DNA from: Candidatus Borrelia undatumii
Lineage (GTDB): Bacteria; Spirochaetota; Spirochaetia; Borreliales; Borreliaceae
Direction of reading: 5' to 3'
Assembly: GCF_020882015.2 (NCBI RefSeq)
Contig: NZ_CP086555.2
Coordinates: 310,001-374,000 of the forward strand
Length of the DNA stretch: 64,000 bases
Positions 56,269 to 64,000 of this stretch are shown here, piece by piece. A program made the translations under genes and the position numbers. Below the pieces are notes generated by a model. It was not told the DNA's origin and made no database searches. It was given only the letters and a program-made list of their open reading frames with translations. Numbering within the stretch: the stretch's first letter is position 1; each line of letters starts with the position of its first letter.

Positions 56269-56688
56269 ATGTCAAAGACAAATGCTTTAAAAACAAAAAT
56301 TGCAGGCTTCATTGTCGCTGTTCAGGCTATCGAGAGCTTGTTAGTACTCTCAGAACTTTATGGAGTTATCAGCAAAACGATATTTGTCAACAACTCTTCT
56401 ATCAAGCTCATGCTATCCCTTATCATATTCTCTCCGGAGTTATGTCTTGCGATACTGACAACAAACTATTTATTGTGCGAACAATTTAAAATACTTCACA
56501 GCCTGATTGTAACAACAAAAATTTTCCAAATAGTAATGGGTGTTATGTTATTTGTGCTGGGCTATTTCCTTCACTTGTACGTATACCAAATATCGCTATT
56601 TCATCTTTTAGGAATAACAATAATTTACGCTACATTTAATTCAGTGATTCTAGTTTTAATGAAAATAAAAGATAAAATAACGGAGTAG
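56269..56688 (+). CDS. Small polytopic membrane protein (bb0360 position)
   Basis: A 139-residue protein with four predicted membrane helices (for example IAGFIVAVQAIESLLVLS, LMLSLIIFSPELCLAIL, IFQIVMGVMLFVLGYFL and LLGITIIYATFNSVILVLM). I do not recognise a family. It is followed five bases later by the MinD-like ATPase gene with which it may be translationally coupled. No clear Shine-Dalgarno precedes it; see the adjacent extended -10 element. Confidence 0.7.
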   Translation: MSKTNALKTKIAGFIVAVQAIESLLVLSELYGVISKTIFVNNSSIKLMLSLIIFSPELCLAILTTNYLLCEQFKILHSLIVTTKIFQIVMGVMLFVLGYFLHLYVYQISLFHLLGITIIYATFNSVILVLMKIKDKITE

Positions 56689-56692
56689 GGGA

Positions 56693-57826
56693 TTGGTTAT
56701 TATTCCTGTGGCCAGTGGAAAGGGGGGAGTTGGAAAGTCCCTTTTTTCGGCTAATGTCGCGATTTGTCTTGCAAATGAAGCAAAAAGGGTGCTCCTTGTC
56801 GATCTTGATCTTGGAGGCTCCAATCTGCACTCTATGTTCAATATTACTCCCAGAAAGGGCATTGGAACCTTCCTTAAGACAAGGGTTCCCTTTAAGGACA
56901 TAATAATGGAATCCGGTCTTAAAAATCTGGACTTTATTGCAGGAGATTCTGATATTCCGGAGCTTGCAAATATAGCTGTCTTTCAAAAGAGGAGAATAAT
57001 TAGCAGTTTAAGAGCACTCACTTATGACTATTTAATCATTGATCTTGGAGCTGGTACAACTTTTAATACAATAGACTTCTTTTTAATGTCAAATCGTGGG
57101 ATCATAGTAACAATCCCAACAGTAACAGCAACAATGAATGCCTATTTATTCTTAAAAAATACAATCTTTAGGCTTATGTCAAGAATATTTACAAAGGAAA
57201 CAAAAGGACACAAGATAATCTCTGAGATAAAAAAGGACTCTAGTGACTTGCAAAAAATATACGTCCCAAATCTACTACTTAAAATGGAAAATTATGATCC
57301 TGAAAATTACGAAAAGTTCATGACAATGTTTTCGCGATTTAGTCCTTTTATAGTCTTTAATATGCTAAACACACCTGATGACATTAAAAAAACAGAAAAG
57401 ATACTAAAGTCTGCAAAGGATTATCTGAATATAAACTTACAAAGCATAGGTTCAATTTATAGAGATGAAATTATTGACAAAGCCTTAAACCATAAAATAC
57501 CTATAACAATCTATAAGCCTGCAAGCCTAACCTCTAGAAGCATTAAAAAAATAGCAAGTAAATTGATTGAACTTGAAACCCTAGTAGATGATGCAGTGCT
57601 CTTAAGCGAGGAGGATATACACGAAAGTCATGACTTTGTTATAAAAGAAGCACAAGACGAATACTTGGAAAAATCTGAATATCTTAAATCATTGCTATTG
57701 GACAAAACGGTGGACAATAATGAAATTATTGATATAATAAAGTCCCAACAAAGAGAGATTGCAACGTTAAGAAAACAAAACATGATGTTTAAAAAAAAGT
57801 TGTTTAAGCAGTTAGTAAAAGATTGA
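56693..57826 (+). CDS. MinD/ParA-type ATPase (bb0361 position)
   Basis: A 377-residue P-loop ATPase of the SIMIBI/MinD class. The deviant Walker A (VIIPVASGKGGVGKSLFSAN) opens the protein, followed by RVLLVDLDLGGSNLHSMF and YDYLIIDLGAGTTFNTIDFF. The C-terminal about 100 residues are charged and helical, beyond the normal MinD length. The start is a TTG at 56693 after GGAG. Without MinC/MinE or ParB adjacent, the cargo is unknown; B. burgdorferi has a separate FlhG (YlxH), so this is a distinct member (recollection). Confidence 0.85.
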   Translation: MVIIPVASGKGGVGKSLFSANVAICLANEAKRVLLVDLDLGGSNLHSMFNITPRKGIGTFLKTRVPFKDIIMESGLKNLDFIAGDSDIPELANIAVFQKRRIISSLRALTYDYLIIDLGAGTTFNTIDFFLMSNRGIIVTIPTVTATMNAYLFLKNTIFRLMSRIFTKETKGHKIISEIKKDSSDLQKIYVPNLLLKMENYDPENYEKFMTMFSRFSPFIVFNMLNTPDDIKKTEKILKSAKDYLNINLQSIGSIYRDEIIDKALNHKIPITIYKPASLTSRSIKKIASKLIELETLVDDAVLLSEEDIHESHDFVIKEAQDEYLEKSEYLKSLLLDKTVDNNEIIDIIKSQQREIATLRKQNMMFKKKLFKQLVKD

Positions 57827-57835
57827 GGAGAAGAA

Positions 57836-58795
57836 GTGCCTAATTACATAAATTATCCTGACTGGTTACATCCAGAAATAATTAAAGGAATTCCAATTAC
57901 ATGGTATAGCCTTTCCTATATCGTAATAATCATGATTTGCTACAAATTCATCTGGTACCAAATAAGGGTTGACAAAATTGATATTAATAGAAGTGATTAT
58001 GAAACAATGATGTTCTCGCTTGTTATGGGGGCAATAATCGGAGGTAGGCTGGCGTCTACATTGATTTATGATAAAAGTGGAGTCTATTATACCCAACCCT
58101 GGTTAATCTTTCTACCATTTGACAAGCACTGGAACTTTACAGGCTTTAGAGGAATGGCGATACACGGAGGATTCTTTGGAGTAGTCATTGGACTATTGAT
58201 AACGATTAATACTAGGCTTAAGAATACAAATGTGAAAAAATATTTCGCAAAGATAACAGATTATGGAGCAATAGCTTTTTCCTCCGGGTACATACTGGGG
58301 AGACTTGCTAATTTTGCAAATGCGGAGCTTTATGGAAGGCCAATGAGAGGGGGGGTGATATTCCCAAATGCAGAGCCTTTCAGCACAGATTACAAGGGAG
58401 TGAAAGATTTCGCAGAATCAATTGGACTTGAGGTATCGCCTCATGATTTGTTTATTAATCTACCAAGGATTCCATCGCAGCTTATTGAAGGATTTTTTGA
58501 AGGAACTGTGACATTTTTATTGCTGTGGTTTGTTTTCAGAAAGGTAAAAAGATATGACGGATTTATTTTTGGGGTATACGTAATTCTTTACGGTTTCTTC
58601 AGATTTTTAATTGAATACTTAAGAGAACCAGATAAGGAAATAGGATTTGTATTTACCTATAGCAAGCCTGAAAGCCTGTTGGACTTTTCGTTTTTAAACA
58701 TATCAATGGGACAAGTGCTCTCGTTGCTCCTGATGTTGTCAGGAATAATTTGGCTCTCATGGGCCAAGATGAGATCCGAAAAATTAAATAAATAA
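57836..58795 (+). CDS. lgt: Prolipoprotein diacylglyceryl transferase Lgt
   Basis: Lgt attaches diacylglycerol to the lipobox Cys, the first step of lipoprotein maturation. The 319-residue protein has the Lgt signature GRLANFANAELYGRPM and the conserved His in GMAIHGGFFGVVI; multiple membrane helices surround them. It starts at GTG 57836, after GGAGAAGAA, ten bases past the MinD-like gene. Essential role in lipoprotein-rich Borrelia is expected from family knowledge. Confidence 0.95.
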   Translation: MPNYINYPDWLHPEIIKGIPITWYSLSYIVIIMICYKFIWYQIRVDKIDINRSDYETMMFSLVMGAIIGGRLASTLIYDKSGVYYTQPWLIFLPFDKHWNFTGFRGMAIHGGFFGVVIGLLITINTRLKNTNVKKYFAKITDYGAIAFSSGYILGRLANFANAELYGRPMRGGVIFPNAEPFSTDYKGVKDFAESIGLEVSPHDLFINLPRIPSQLIEGFFEGTVTFLLLWFVFRKVKRYDGFIFGVYVILYGFFRFLIEYLREPDKEIGFVFTYSKPESLLDFSFLNISMGQVLSLLLMLSGIIWLSWAKMRSEKLNK

Positions 58796-58848
58796 ATCAC
58801 AAAAATATAGATTTATAACAAAACCAATATAGATTTATTTAAAGTAAG

Positions 58849-60834
58849 ATGAAGAATACATGTCCGAATGCAATCGCGATATCTGGGGAAAAAATTAGTG
58901 AGGAGGAGATTGCGTGGCTTGGATCTTTTTTCAGCTTGTTATGCGTATCATTATCCAGAAAAAGCATCTCTAGGGACTTCATTAAGCAAAATGACATTGA
59001 GTTTGCCGTTATTTATAACAACAAAACCCCAATAGAATTTTCAATCAATATAGCAAATGACCTACAGAGTATAAATAAGGTATATTCAATCATAATAAAC
59101 AACGAGCCTATAGAGGCAACAAATTACAGATTCAACCACATAGAAATATTAAACGATGTCAAAGAGCTAAGCCTTAATTACAATTTTATATATCAGAAAA
59201 AGCTTTTTCATGACAACATTAATGCAAACCTTGATTTTTTCCTGAACTTATCTGAGCTTATTAAAGAGATCGTAATAATTACAAATGTTGAAAACGATAT
59301 TATCTACATTAATGAAAGAGGTAGTAAAGAGCTTGAACTTCCACTAAAGACTAGAGGCAAACCAAACAAAATAACGGATATAAACATCATAGACCTAGAG
59401 AAAGAGAAAAAAATAGACTTAAGTTATAACGTAGATGATATTCCTGAGTTCAGAAACATATTAATAACTGACTGTCTTTTAACCGCAAAGCACAATAAAA
59501 AATTAATTGTGGATTTATTTATTAGCACAATTGGCCAGAATAACATTGACAAATTGATAACGATAAAGGATATATCTCATTTAAAGTCCAAAAATCTTGA
59601 GATTGTTGACACACAAACAGATTTATACAACATCAAGGAACTTGAAGATCTCTTAATAAACCAAATTGAGTCCTCTTACAAGAACACATATTTATTTGAC
59701 CTAGACCTACACCTGAACACAGAGTATGAATATAAAGGAAATAGAAAAAGCGTAGACTTAAAGATACTTAAAAAAATTACCTCTAAAATAATGTCATTTT
59801 ATTCAGAATACATATTTCGAGTAAAGGATAATAATTTAATAGTTATTGTTTCCACAAATGGTGGCGAGAGGAGACTCATTGCCATTGCAGAAGAAATCAA
59901 GAAAACCATCTCTAACGAGCTTAGAAAACAAGGATTTATAATATTCAAATTCAACATAGGAGTAATAGAAGCTAATTTACAAGAAGACATAGAGACAACA
60001 ATTTCGAAACTAAAAATAGCAACAAAAATATCTTCCGAATATAAAGATTCTCTTCCTATTTTATACAAAGATGAACTGCCAGAAACAATACTTATTAAAA
60101 ACCAAAATAAAATTTTTGAATACATAGTAAAAGCAATTAAAAATGACTTCTTTACCCTCTATTATCAAAAAATAACTCCACTTAAAAAGAACTTAAAACC
60201 TAAAATCGAAATACTGACAAGACTTTTTGATCACACGGGTAATCCTGTCCCGAATATCACAGTATTTAATTTAATAGAAAAGTACAATCTGACTGTTGAA
60301 GTAGATCAACTGGTTGTTACTAAAGCCTTAAGAGAATACACAAATTTTGTGGCAAAAAATGGTATACATACTTTCTCAATCAACATTTCGCCACAATCGC
60401 TGAAATCCAAAAATTTTAGAATGTTCTTAAGGGAAACACTCCTTACAAGTCATGTTCCGCTTCAAAATATATGCTTGGAGATAACAGAAACCGGAATTTT
60501 AGAAAATTTTGAATTAGTCAACAATTATTTTAAGGAACTTAAAAGCTTTGGAGTCAAGCTGGCACTTGATGACTTTGGAAGTGGTCATACTTCACTTTCA
60601 CACATTAAAATATTACCCATAGATATAATAAAGATAGATGGATCTTTCATTAAAGTAATAAATTCTAGCCAAACAGATCTTGTGATAATAAAATCGATCA
60701 AGGAAATTGCTGATACAAAGAGAATAAGAATAATAGCCGAATTCGTATCAAATGAAGAAATACTTAAAAAAATAAATGAAATCGGAATAGACTACGGACA
60801 AGGGTTCCTATGGCACACACCAGAACCAATGTAA
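58849..60834 (+). CDS. pdeA: c-di-GMP phosphodiesterase PdeA (degenerate GGDEF + EAL)
   Basis: A 661-residue protein. The C-terminal EAL domain keeps its catalytic residues: KIEILTRLFD (EIL in place of EAL), FSINISPQSL (Asn), LEITETGIL (Glu), LALDDFGSGHTSLSHIKILP (DDFG), IIKIDGSFI (Lys) and IIAEFVSNEEI (Glu), GQGF at the end. The preceding domain resembles GGDEF, but the active site reads FRVKDNNLIVIV, so it is degenerate. The N-terminal 130 residues are unrecognised. In B. burgdorferi the enzyme lowers c-di-GMP and affects motility and infectivity (from memory). It lies after lgt with a 53-base gap. Confidence 0.92.
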   Translation: MKNTCPNAIAISGEKISEEEIAWLGSFFSLLCVSLSRKSISRDFIKQNDIEFAVIYNNKTPIEFSINIANDLQSINKVYSIIINNEPIEATNYRFNHIEILNDVKELSLNYNFIYQKKLFHDNINANLDFFLNLSELIKEIVIITNVENDIIYINERGSKELELPLKTRGKPNKITDINIIDLEKEKKIDLSYNVDDIPEFRNILITDCLLTAKHNKKLIVDLFISTIGQNNIDKLITIKDISHLKSKNLEIVDTQTDLYNIKELEDLLINQIESSYKNTYLFDLDLHLNTEYEYKGNRKSVDLKILKKITSKIMSFYSEYIFRVKDNNLIVIVSTNGGERRLIAIAEEIKKTISNELRKQGFIIFKFNIGVIEANLQEDIETTISKLKIATKISSEYKDSLPILYKDELPETILIKNQNKIFEYIVKAIKNDFFTLYYQKITPLKKNLKPKIEILTRLFDHTGNPVPNITVFNLIEKYNLTVEVDQLVVTKALREYTNFVAKNGIHTFSINISPQSLKSKNFRMFLRETLLTSHVPLQNICLEITETGILENFELVNNYFKELKSFGVKLALDDFGSGHTSLSHIKILPIDIIKIDGSFIKVINSSQTDLVIIKSIKEIADTKRIRIIAEFVSNEEILKKINEIGIDYGQGFLWHTPEPM

Positions 60835-60859
60835 AGATAAAGGTATTCAGAGCCAAGAA

Positions 60860-60884
60860 TAGACCTCACTAGCCATAAGGTCTA
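60860..60884. terminator. Short hairpin between pdeA and LA7, possible terminator
   Basis: TAGACCT (60860-60866) pairs with AGGTCTA (60878-60884), an 11-base loop. There is no T-run on either strand, so termination is uncertain. The interval to the next gene is only 86 bases. Confidence 0.4.
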
Positions 60885-60920
60885 AACTTAAAATCAGTCA
60901 AAATAGCTCTAAAATCTAAT

Positions 60921-61514
60921 TCATTTCACTAATGATACAGTCTTTGCAAGACTGCCAATTATGAAGTTCACAGTAGATAGTATATTACCAGCATCTCCAT
61001 CATTCTCACCAATGGAAAGATCCACTCTACCGTCGGTAATATCAAGTCCCTTAAAGGTCTTTACAAAATCTCTCGCAAGGTTATTCTTAACCCCATGCAA
61101 ATTCATATCTATAATTCTTTTAATATCTGAACTTACCCCCACGAAAATATGAGAATCCTCCTTACCCCCAGAAACATCAATACGTGTCTCTGCCACATAC
61201 GCATCCCCATACAAATAAACAGTCATATTAGCGTCAGCGCTTGAACCTACCTCTCTCAAGCCCCCATTATCCCCTACAAAATACATAACTTTAACAGCTT
61301 GCCCTATTTTCAAGCGCTCCTCCCCCGCAGCAGATACCCCCATAGCATGCAACACATGCCCCAGAGTATGCTCATCTATAGCGCCTAAATGCTCAGGGTG
61401 AGTGTGCATATCCTCCTCGCCCCCTTCCGTTTTATCTCTAGACTCACATCCCACCAAAAGCAAGATAAACATAACCACCGATAAAACAGTTTTAAAAAAA
61501 TCACTTCTATACAT
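60921..61514 (-). CDS. Lipoprotein LA7 (BB0365 family)
   Basis: A 197-residue lipoprotein. Starting at ATG 61514 (GGAGAG six bases upstream) it has signal peptide MYRSDFFKTVLSVVMFILLL ending in VGC. The mature part begins ESRDKTEGGEEDMHTHPEHL, with a His-rich acidic segment near the N-terminus and a beta-rich central region. BB0365 (LA7, P22) is an immunogenic inner-membrane-associated lipoprotein important in the tick phase of B. burgdorferi (from memory). It is divergent from the aminopeptidase gene; two palindromes lie in the shared promoter region. Confidence 0.88.
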   Translation of the reverse strand: MYRSDFFKTVLSVVMFILLLVGCESRDKTEGGEEDMHTHPEHLGAIDEHTLGHVLHAMGVSAAGEERLKIGQAVKVMYFVGDNGGLREVGSSADANMTVYLYGDAYVAETRIDVSGGKEDSHIFVGVSSDIKRIIDMNLHGVKNNLARDFVKTFKGLDITDGRVDLSIGENDGDAGNILSTVNFIIGSLAKTVSLVK

Positions 61515-61526
61515 AAATGCTCTCCT

Positions 61527-61555
61527 ATGGTATACCATTATCTTTAAAAGATAAT
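61527..61555. promoter_or_regulatory. Two adjacent perfect palindromes in the LA7 leader (candidate operator)
   Basis: ATGGTATACCAT (61527-61538) is a perfect 12-base palindrome. It is followed directly by ATTATCTTTAAAAGATAAT (61537-61555), a perfect 9-1-9 inverted repeat. They lie just upstream of the LA7 ribosome-binding site. The larger one overlaps the -10 (CATTAT) of a TTTACA-17-CATTAT minus-strand promoter. Confidence 0.55.
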
Positions 61556-61597
61556 GATAAATCAATTATTTCATGTAAATTTTATGGATAATTAACC

Positions 61598-61606
61598 TGT
61601 TATAAT
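61598..61606 (+). promoter_or_regulatory. Extended -10 promoter of the aminopeptidase gene
   Basis: TG at 61598-61599, then T and TATAAT 61601-61606, an extended -10. The start would be around 61613, with AAGGAG 61615-61620 and ATG 61629 following. Confidence 0.6.
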
Positions 61607-61628
61607 GAACGAGTAAGGAGAAACTTTA

Positions 61629-63005
61629 ATGAGAAAACAAAACCCTTGGATTTCTTTAAACGAAGTAGAAAAGAGTAAAATTTTAGATTTTTCAGAACAA
61701 TATAAAAATTTTTTGAGTACCATAAAAACCGAAAGGGAAGCCGTCCATTATGCTGAACAAAGAGCCAAAGAGAAAGGTTTCACTTGTTCATGCGAAAAGA
61801 AAGAATTAAAGGCCGGAGACAAAGTTTTTTATACATGCCGAGGCAAAAATATTGCCCTTGTTTTCGTTGGTAGGGAGCCTGTTGAAAATGGAATGAATTT
61901 CATCGTATCTCACACAGACTCACCAAGGCTTGATGCAAAGCCATCACCAATTACGGAAGAAAAAGAATTTGCATTAATTAAAACAAATTACTACGGAGGA
62001 ATAAAAAAGTATCAATGGCTATCTATTCCTCTATCAATACGAGGAGTAGTCTTTTTAAAAAACGAAGATAAGGTAGAAATTAACATCGGAGATAATGAGG
62101 ACGATCCCGTATTTGTAATTCCTGATATATTGCCACACCTTGATAGAAAAGTACAAAGAGACAAAAAATCTGAAGAAATTATTGAAGGTGAAAATTTAAA
62201 AATAATAATTGGAAGCCTACCTATTGAGACTGAAGAAAAAGAAAAGGTAAAGCTTGCTATTCTTGATTTAATAAATAAAAAATATAAAATAGAGGAAGAG
62301 GATTTTATCTCAGCAGAAATAGAAATAGTACCGGCAGGGAAGGCAAGGGATGTAGGGCTTGATGGAGCGTTGATTGGTGGATATGGTCAAGACGATAGGG
62401 TTTGTGTTTACACTTCACTGAAAGCTATTCTAGATCTAGAAGAAACACCAAACAGAACTTCCGTATGCTTTTTAGTTGATAAGGAGGAGATTGGATCAAC
62501 TGGATCGACTGGTTTAAATTCAAGATATCTTGAATACTTTGTTTCAGATATCCTATTTAAACTCGAAAGTAGTAAATACAACGATCTTCTTGTTCAAAGA
62601 GCATTATGGAACTCAAAAAGCATATCCGCCGATGTTTGTGGCGCAATCAATCCCTTATTTCACTCAGTTCATGACGAGCAAAACGCACCCAAGATAGGAT
62701 ACGGAATTCCTATCATGAAATATACGGGGAACGGGGGTAAGTACATGGCCAGCGATGCCGATGCTGAACTTGTTCTTTATGTTAGAAACATACTAAACAG
62801 AAATAACATAGCTTGGCAAGTGGCTACACTTGGTAAAGTAGAAGAAGGTGGAGGGGGAACCGTAGCAAAGTTCCTAGCCCATTACGGCATAAGAACAATA
62901 GATATGGGACCTGGCGTCATCAGTATGCATTCACCATTTGAAATAACTTCCAAATTTGACGTTTACACTTCTTACATGGCATATAAGGCATTTTTTAAGG
63001 GATAA
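61629..63005 (+). CDS. M18 family aspartyl/aminopeptidase I
   Basis: A 458-residue M18 metallopeptidase. Metal-site motifs are in place: IVSHTDSPRLDAKPSP (His and Asp), GGYGQDDRVCVYTSL (Asp), VDKEEIGSTGSTGLN (Glu pair), SADVCGAINPLFHSVHD (Asp) and GPGVISMHSPFEI (His). It removes N-terminal, often acidic, residues from imported peptides in the cytoplasm. It follows a clear promoter and is five bases from the EIIB-like gene, so both are probably cotranscribed. Confidence 0.93.
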   Translation: MRKQNPWISLNEVEKSKILDFSEQYKNFLSTIKTEREAVHYAEQRAKEKGFTCSCEKKELKAGDKVFYTCRGKNIALVFVGREPVENGMNFIVSHTDSPRLDAKPSPITEEKEFALIKTNYYGGIKKYQWLSIPLSIRGVVFLKNEDKVEINIGDNEDDPVFVIPDILPHLDRKVQRDKKSEEIIEGENLKIIIGSLPIETEEKEKVKLAILDLINKKYKIEEEDFISAEIEIVPAGKARDVGLDGALIGGYGQDDRVCVYTSLKAILDLEETPNRTSVCFLVDKEEIGSTGSTGLNSRYLEYFVSDILFKLESSKYNDLLVQRALWNSKSISADVCGAINPLFHSVHDEQNAPKIGYGIPIMKYTGNGGKYMASDADAELVLYVRNILNRNNIAWQVATLGKVEEGGGGTVAKFLAHYGIRTIDMGPGVISMHSPFEITSKFDVYTSYMAYKAFFKG

Positions 63006-63010
63006 CAACT

Positions 63011-63277
63011 ATGAATGAAAAAGCAATAAAAACATCGGAACATATCGTAGAGTGTTTTGGTGGAATTGTAAACATTAAAGAAATCGAGAAAGATATTACT
63101 AGAATAAAAATACTAGTTGACAGCAACTCACTAGTTAAAAGAGAAAATTTAACAGAAGACAAAAACATAATAGGAACAATTAAATCAAAAGAATTTACAG
63201 AGGTCGTAATGAACTTTGAAATAATTGAAGATGTTTACAACAATATTCTATATATGATGAGTAATCACACAAATTAG
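63011..63277 (+). CDS. PTS EIIB(Glc)-like domain protein lacking the phosphocysteine
   Basis: An 88-residue protein with the layout of the EIIB domain of glucose/sucrose-type PTS permeases: HIVECFGGIVNIKEIEKDIT (like 'LGGKENIxxVxxC') then RIKILVDSNSLVKRENLTED and EFTEVVMNFEIIEDVYNNI at the end. The catalytic Cys in the family motif (C-x-TRLR) is replaced by Asp (KDITRIKI). It is attached to no membrane domain and follows a peptidase gene. The domain call is by pattern and is moderate; activity is not expected. No PTS gene adjoins. Confidence 0.55.
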   Translation: MNEKAIKTSEHIVECFGGIVNIKEIEKDITRIKILVDSNSLVKRENLTEDKNIIGTIKSKEFTEVVMNFEIIEDVYNNILYMMSNHTN

Positions 63278-63297
63278 GGGGCCCTATTGGGTCCTAA
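63274..63297. terminator. Bidirectional hairpin between the EIIB-like gene and gpsA
   Basis: TTAGG (63274-63278) pairs with CCTAA (63293-63297), and inside it GCCC with GGGT around a TATT loop, leaving a GG bulge. The left arm covers the TAG stop of the EIIB-like gene; the right arm covers the gpsA stop. It probably ends both convergent transcripts. Confidence 0.6.
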
Positions 63298-64000
63298 TAT
63301 TTAAAGTTCCTTATATACTCAATAACAGCCTCTGGGCTTGCCTCCTTGTTCAGTATCCTGTAAACAACACCTGCTAACCCTTGGATACTTAAACCATGAT
63401 CTAAAAGCAAAGATACTTCTTTAGCAGCAACTAATCCCTCTGGAAAATAGCCAATTTTATGTATGTTATTTATTAAGTCATCTATTCCTGCAAAACCATT
63501 TAAAATGTTTTTGCTAACAATTTCACGACCAAATCGTCTATTTCTTCCAAAGGCACTCCGGCAAGTAACATCCAGATCTCCAGAACCAGCTATGAATAAA
63601 AATGTGTCCTTATCGCAATCGCCAATCTTAAATGCAATGTTTTTCATATCGTTTAAAGAAACTGAAAATAAAAAAGATTCTGTGTTATCTCCTATCAAAT
63701 TTGGATTCTTGCCCCTATACTCATCCAAAATTCCAAAAGCAATTGCAAATACATTTTTCAAGGCTGCTGCTATCTGAACACCCAAAACATCATCACTATA
63801 AAACACGGAAATGGAAGTACCACTAAATAAATTTATAAATGCAGAAGCATGATCCTTGCTTTTGCTAGCAGCCATAAGACCCGTAACTACACCAAGACCA
63901 ACTTCCTCAGCATGACTTGGACCTGTAATATAAACAATCCTATGCTTATATCCTTCCAAAATACTTTCTGCAACCTCCACAATAGGACAAGGTTTTCCAT
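63294..64000 (-). CDS. gpsA: Glycerol-3-phosphate dehydrogenase [NAD(P)+] GpsA (N-terminus cut by window edge)
   Basis: GpsA reduces dihydroxyacetone phosphate to glycerol-3-phosphate for phospholipids. Visible are YITGPSHAEEVGLGV, the catalytic-Lys segment QIAAALKNVFAIAFGI, DNTESFLF and GSGDLDVTCRSAFGRNRRFG. About 235 codons are seen and the frame is open to base 64000, so the NAD-binding N-terminus is outside the window. The 3' end is adjacent to the hairpin. The enzyme is important in Borrelia for balance between host and tick carbon use (from memory). Confidence 0.94.
   Translation of the reverse strand, partial: GKPCPIVEVAESILEGYKHRIVYITGPSHAEEVGLGVVTGLMAASKSKDHASAFINLFSGTSISVFYSDDVLGVQIAAALKNVFAIAFGILDEYRGKNPNLIGDNTESFLFSVSLNDMKNIAFKIGDCDKDTFLFIAGSGDLDVTCRSAFGRNRRFGREIVSKNILNGFAGIDDLINNIHKIGYFPEGLVAAKEVSLLLDHGLSIQGLAGVVYRILNKEASPEAVIEYIRNFKY

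Overview
The window is a stretch of spirochaete chromosome of the Borrelia/Borreliella type, AT-rich and very gene-dense. Gene order follows, from memory of the B. burgdorferi B31 map, roughly bb0304 (murF) to bb0368 (gpsA). Diagnostic members are a riboflavin-type ABC transporter (rfuDCBA), the LysM lipoprotein BB0323, the short BamD-like BB0324, the flagellar-collar TPR protein FlcA (BB0326), the oppA-oppBCDF locus, a CarD-like LtpA, PdeA and lipoprotein LA7. The sequence alone does not fix the species. Most genes are on the minus strand, as expected if this is one replichore of a linear chromosome whose origin lies beyond the right edge (inference).

Layout. 1-8.9 kb, minus: end of a dcw-type cluster (murF, an FtsL-like 84-aa protein, rsmH), three unknown exported or membrane proteins, recN, nadK, cheW, rlmE. 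8.9-10.6 kb, plus: a polyprenyl synthase and a TPR protein. 10.6-16.5 kb, minus: rfuDCBA, formyl-THF cyclo-ligase, a FecR-like exported protein. 16.5-19 kb, plus: a 950-bp non-coding-looking interval, then the LysM lipoprotein and the BamD-like lipoprotein. 19-24 kb, minus: VWA protein, FlcA, PlsC-like acyltransferase. 24-32 kb, plus: oppA remnants then oppBCDF. 32-56 kb, mostly minus: a CBM48-like protein, (eno plus), rpsI/rplM, aminotransferase-fold protein, gatBAC, uvrD-like helicase, RodZ-like protein, lolA, (rqcH-like, pyk and bb0349 plus), rpmB, several unknown membrane proteins, carD, a WecG-like protein, rsmE, ctp. 56-64 kb: MinD-like ATPase, lgt, pdeA (plus), LA7 (minus), M18 aminopeptidase, a degenerate PTS EIIB-like protein (plus), gpsA (minus, cut by the edge).

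Two regions stand out. (1) 16.7-17.4 kb: ahead of the LysM lipoprotein gene are three diverged tandem copies of that gene's own 5' end, about 230-255 bp apart. Each has a ribosome-binding site, a start codon and a lipoprotein signal peptide ending in Ser-Cys, then a stop, so the predicted products are 35-46-residue micro-lipoproteins. Two units also carry a hairpin just before the ribosome-binding site. (2) 24.1-27.6 kb: the oppA cluster is three tandem units. The first two are exact 1130-bp duplicates, all three lack the same N-terminal portion, and the only signal peptide left is an orphan 37-residue frame. No complete peptide-binding protein is encoded beside the intact oppBCDF. This is either a real recombination collapse or an assembly artefact, and long reads would decide.

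No rRNA, tRNA, CRISPR array, insertion sequence or prophage was recognised. Genes are packed tightly, often overlapping by 1-26 bases, so most are probably co-transcribed. Clear promoters, terminators and palindromes are listed where seen.
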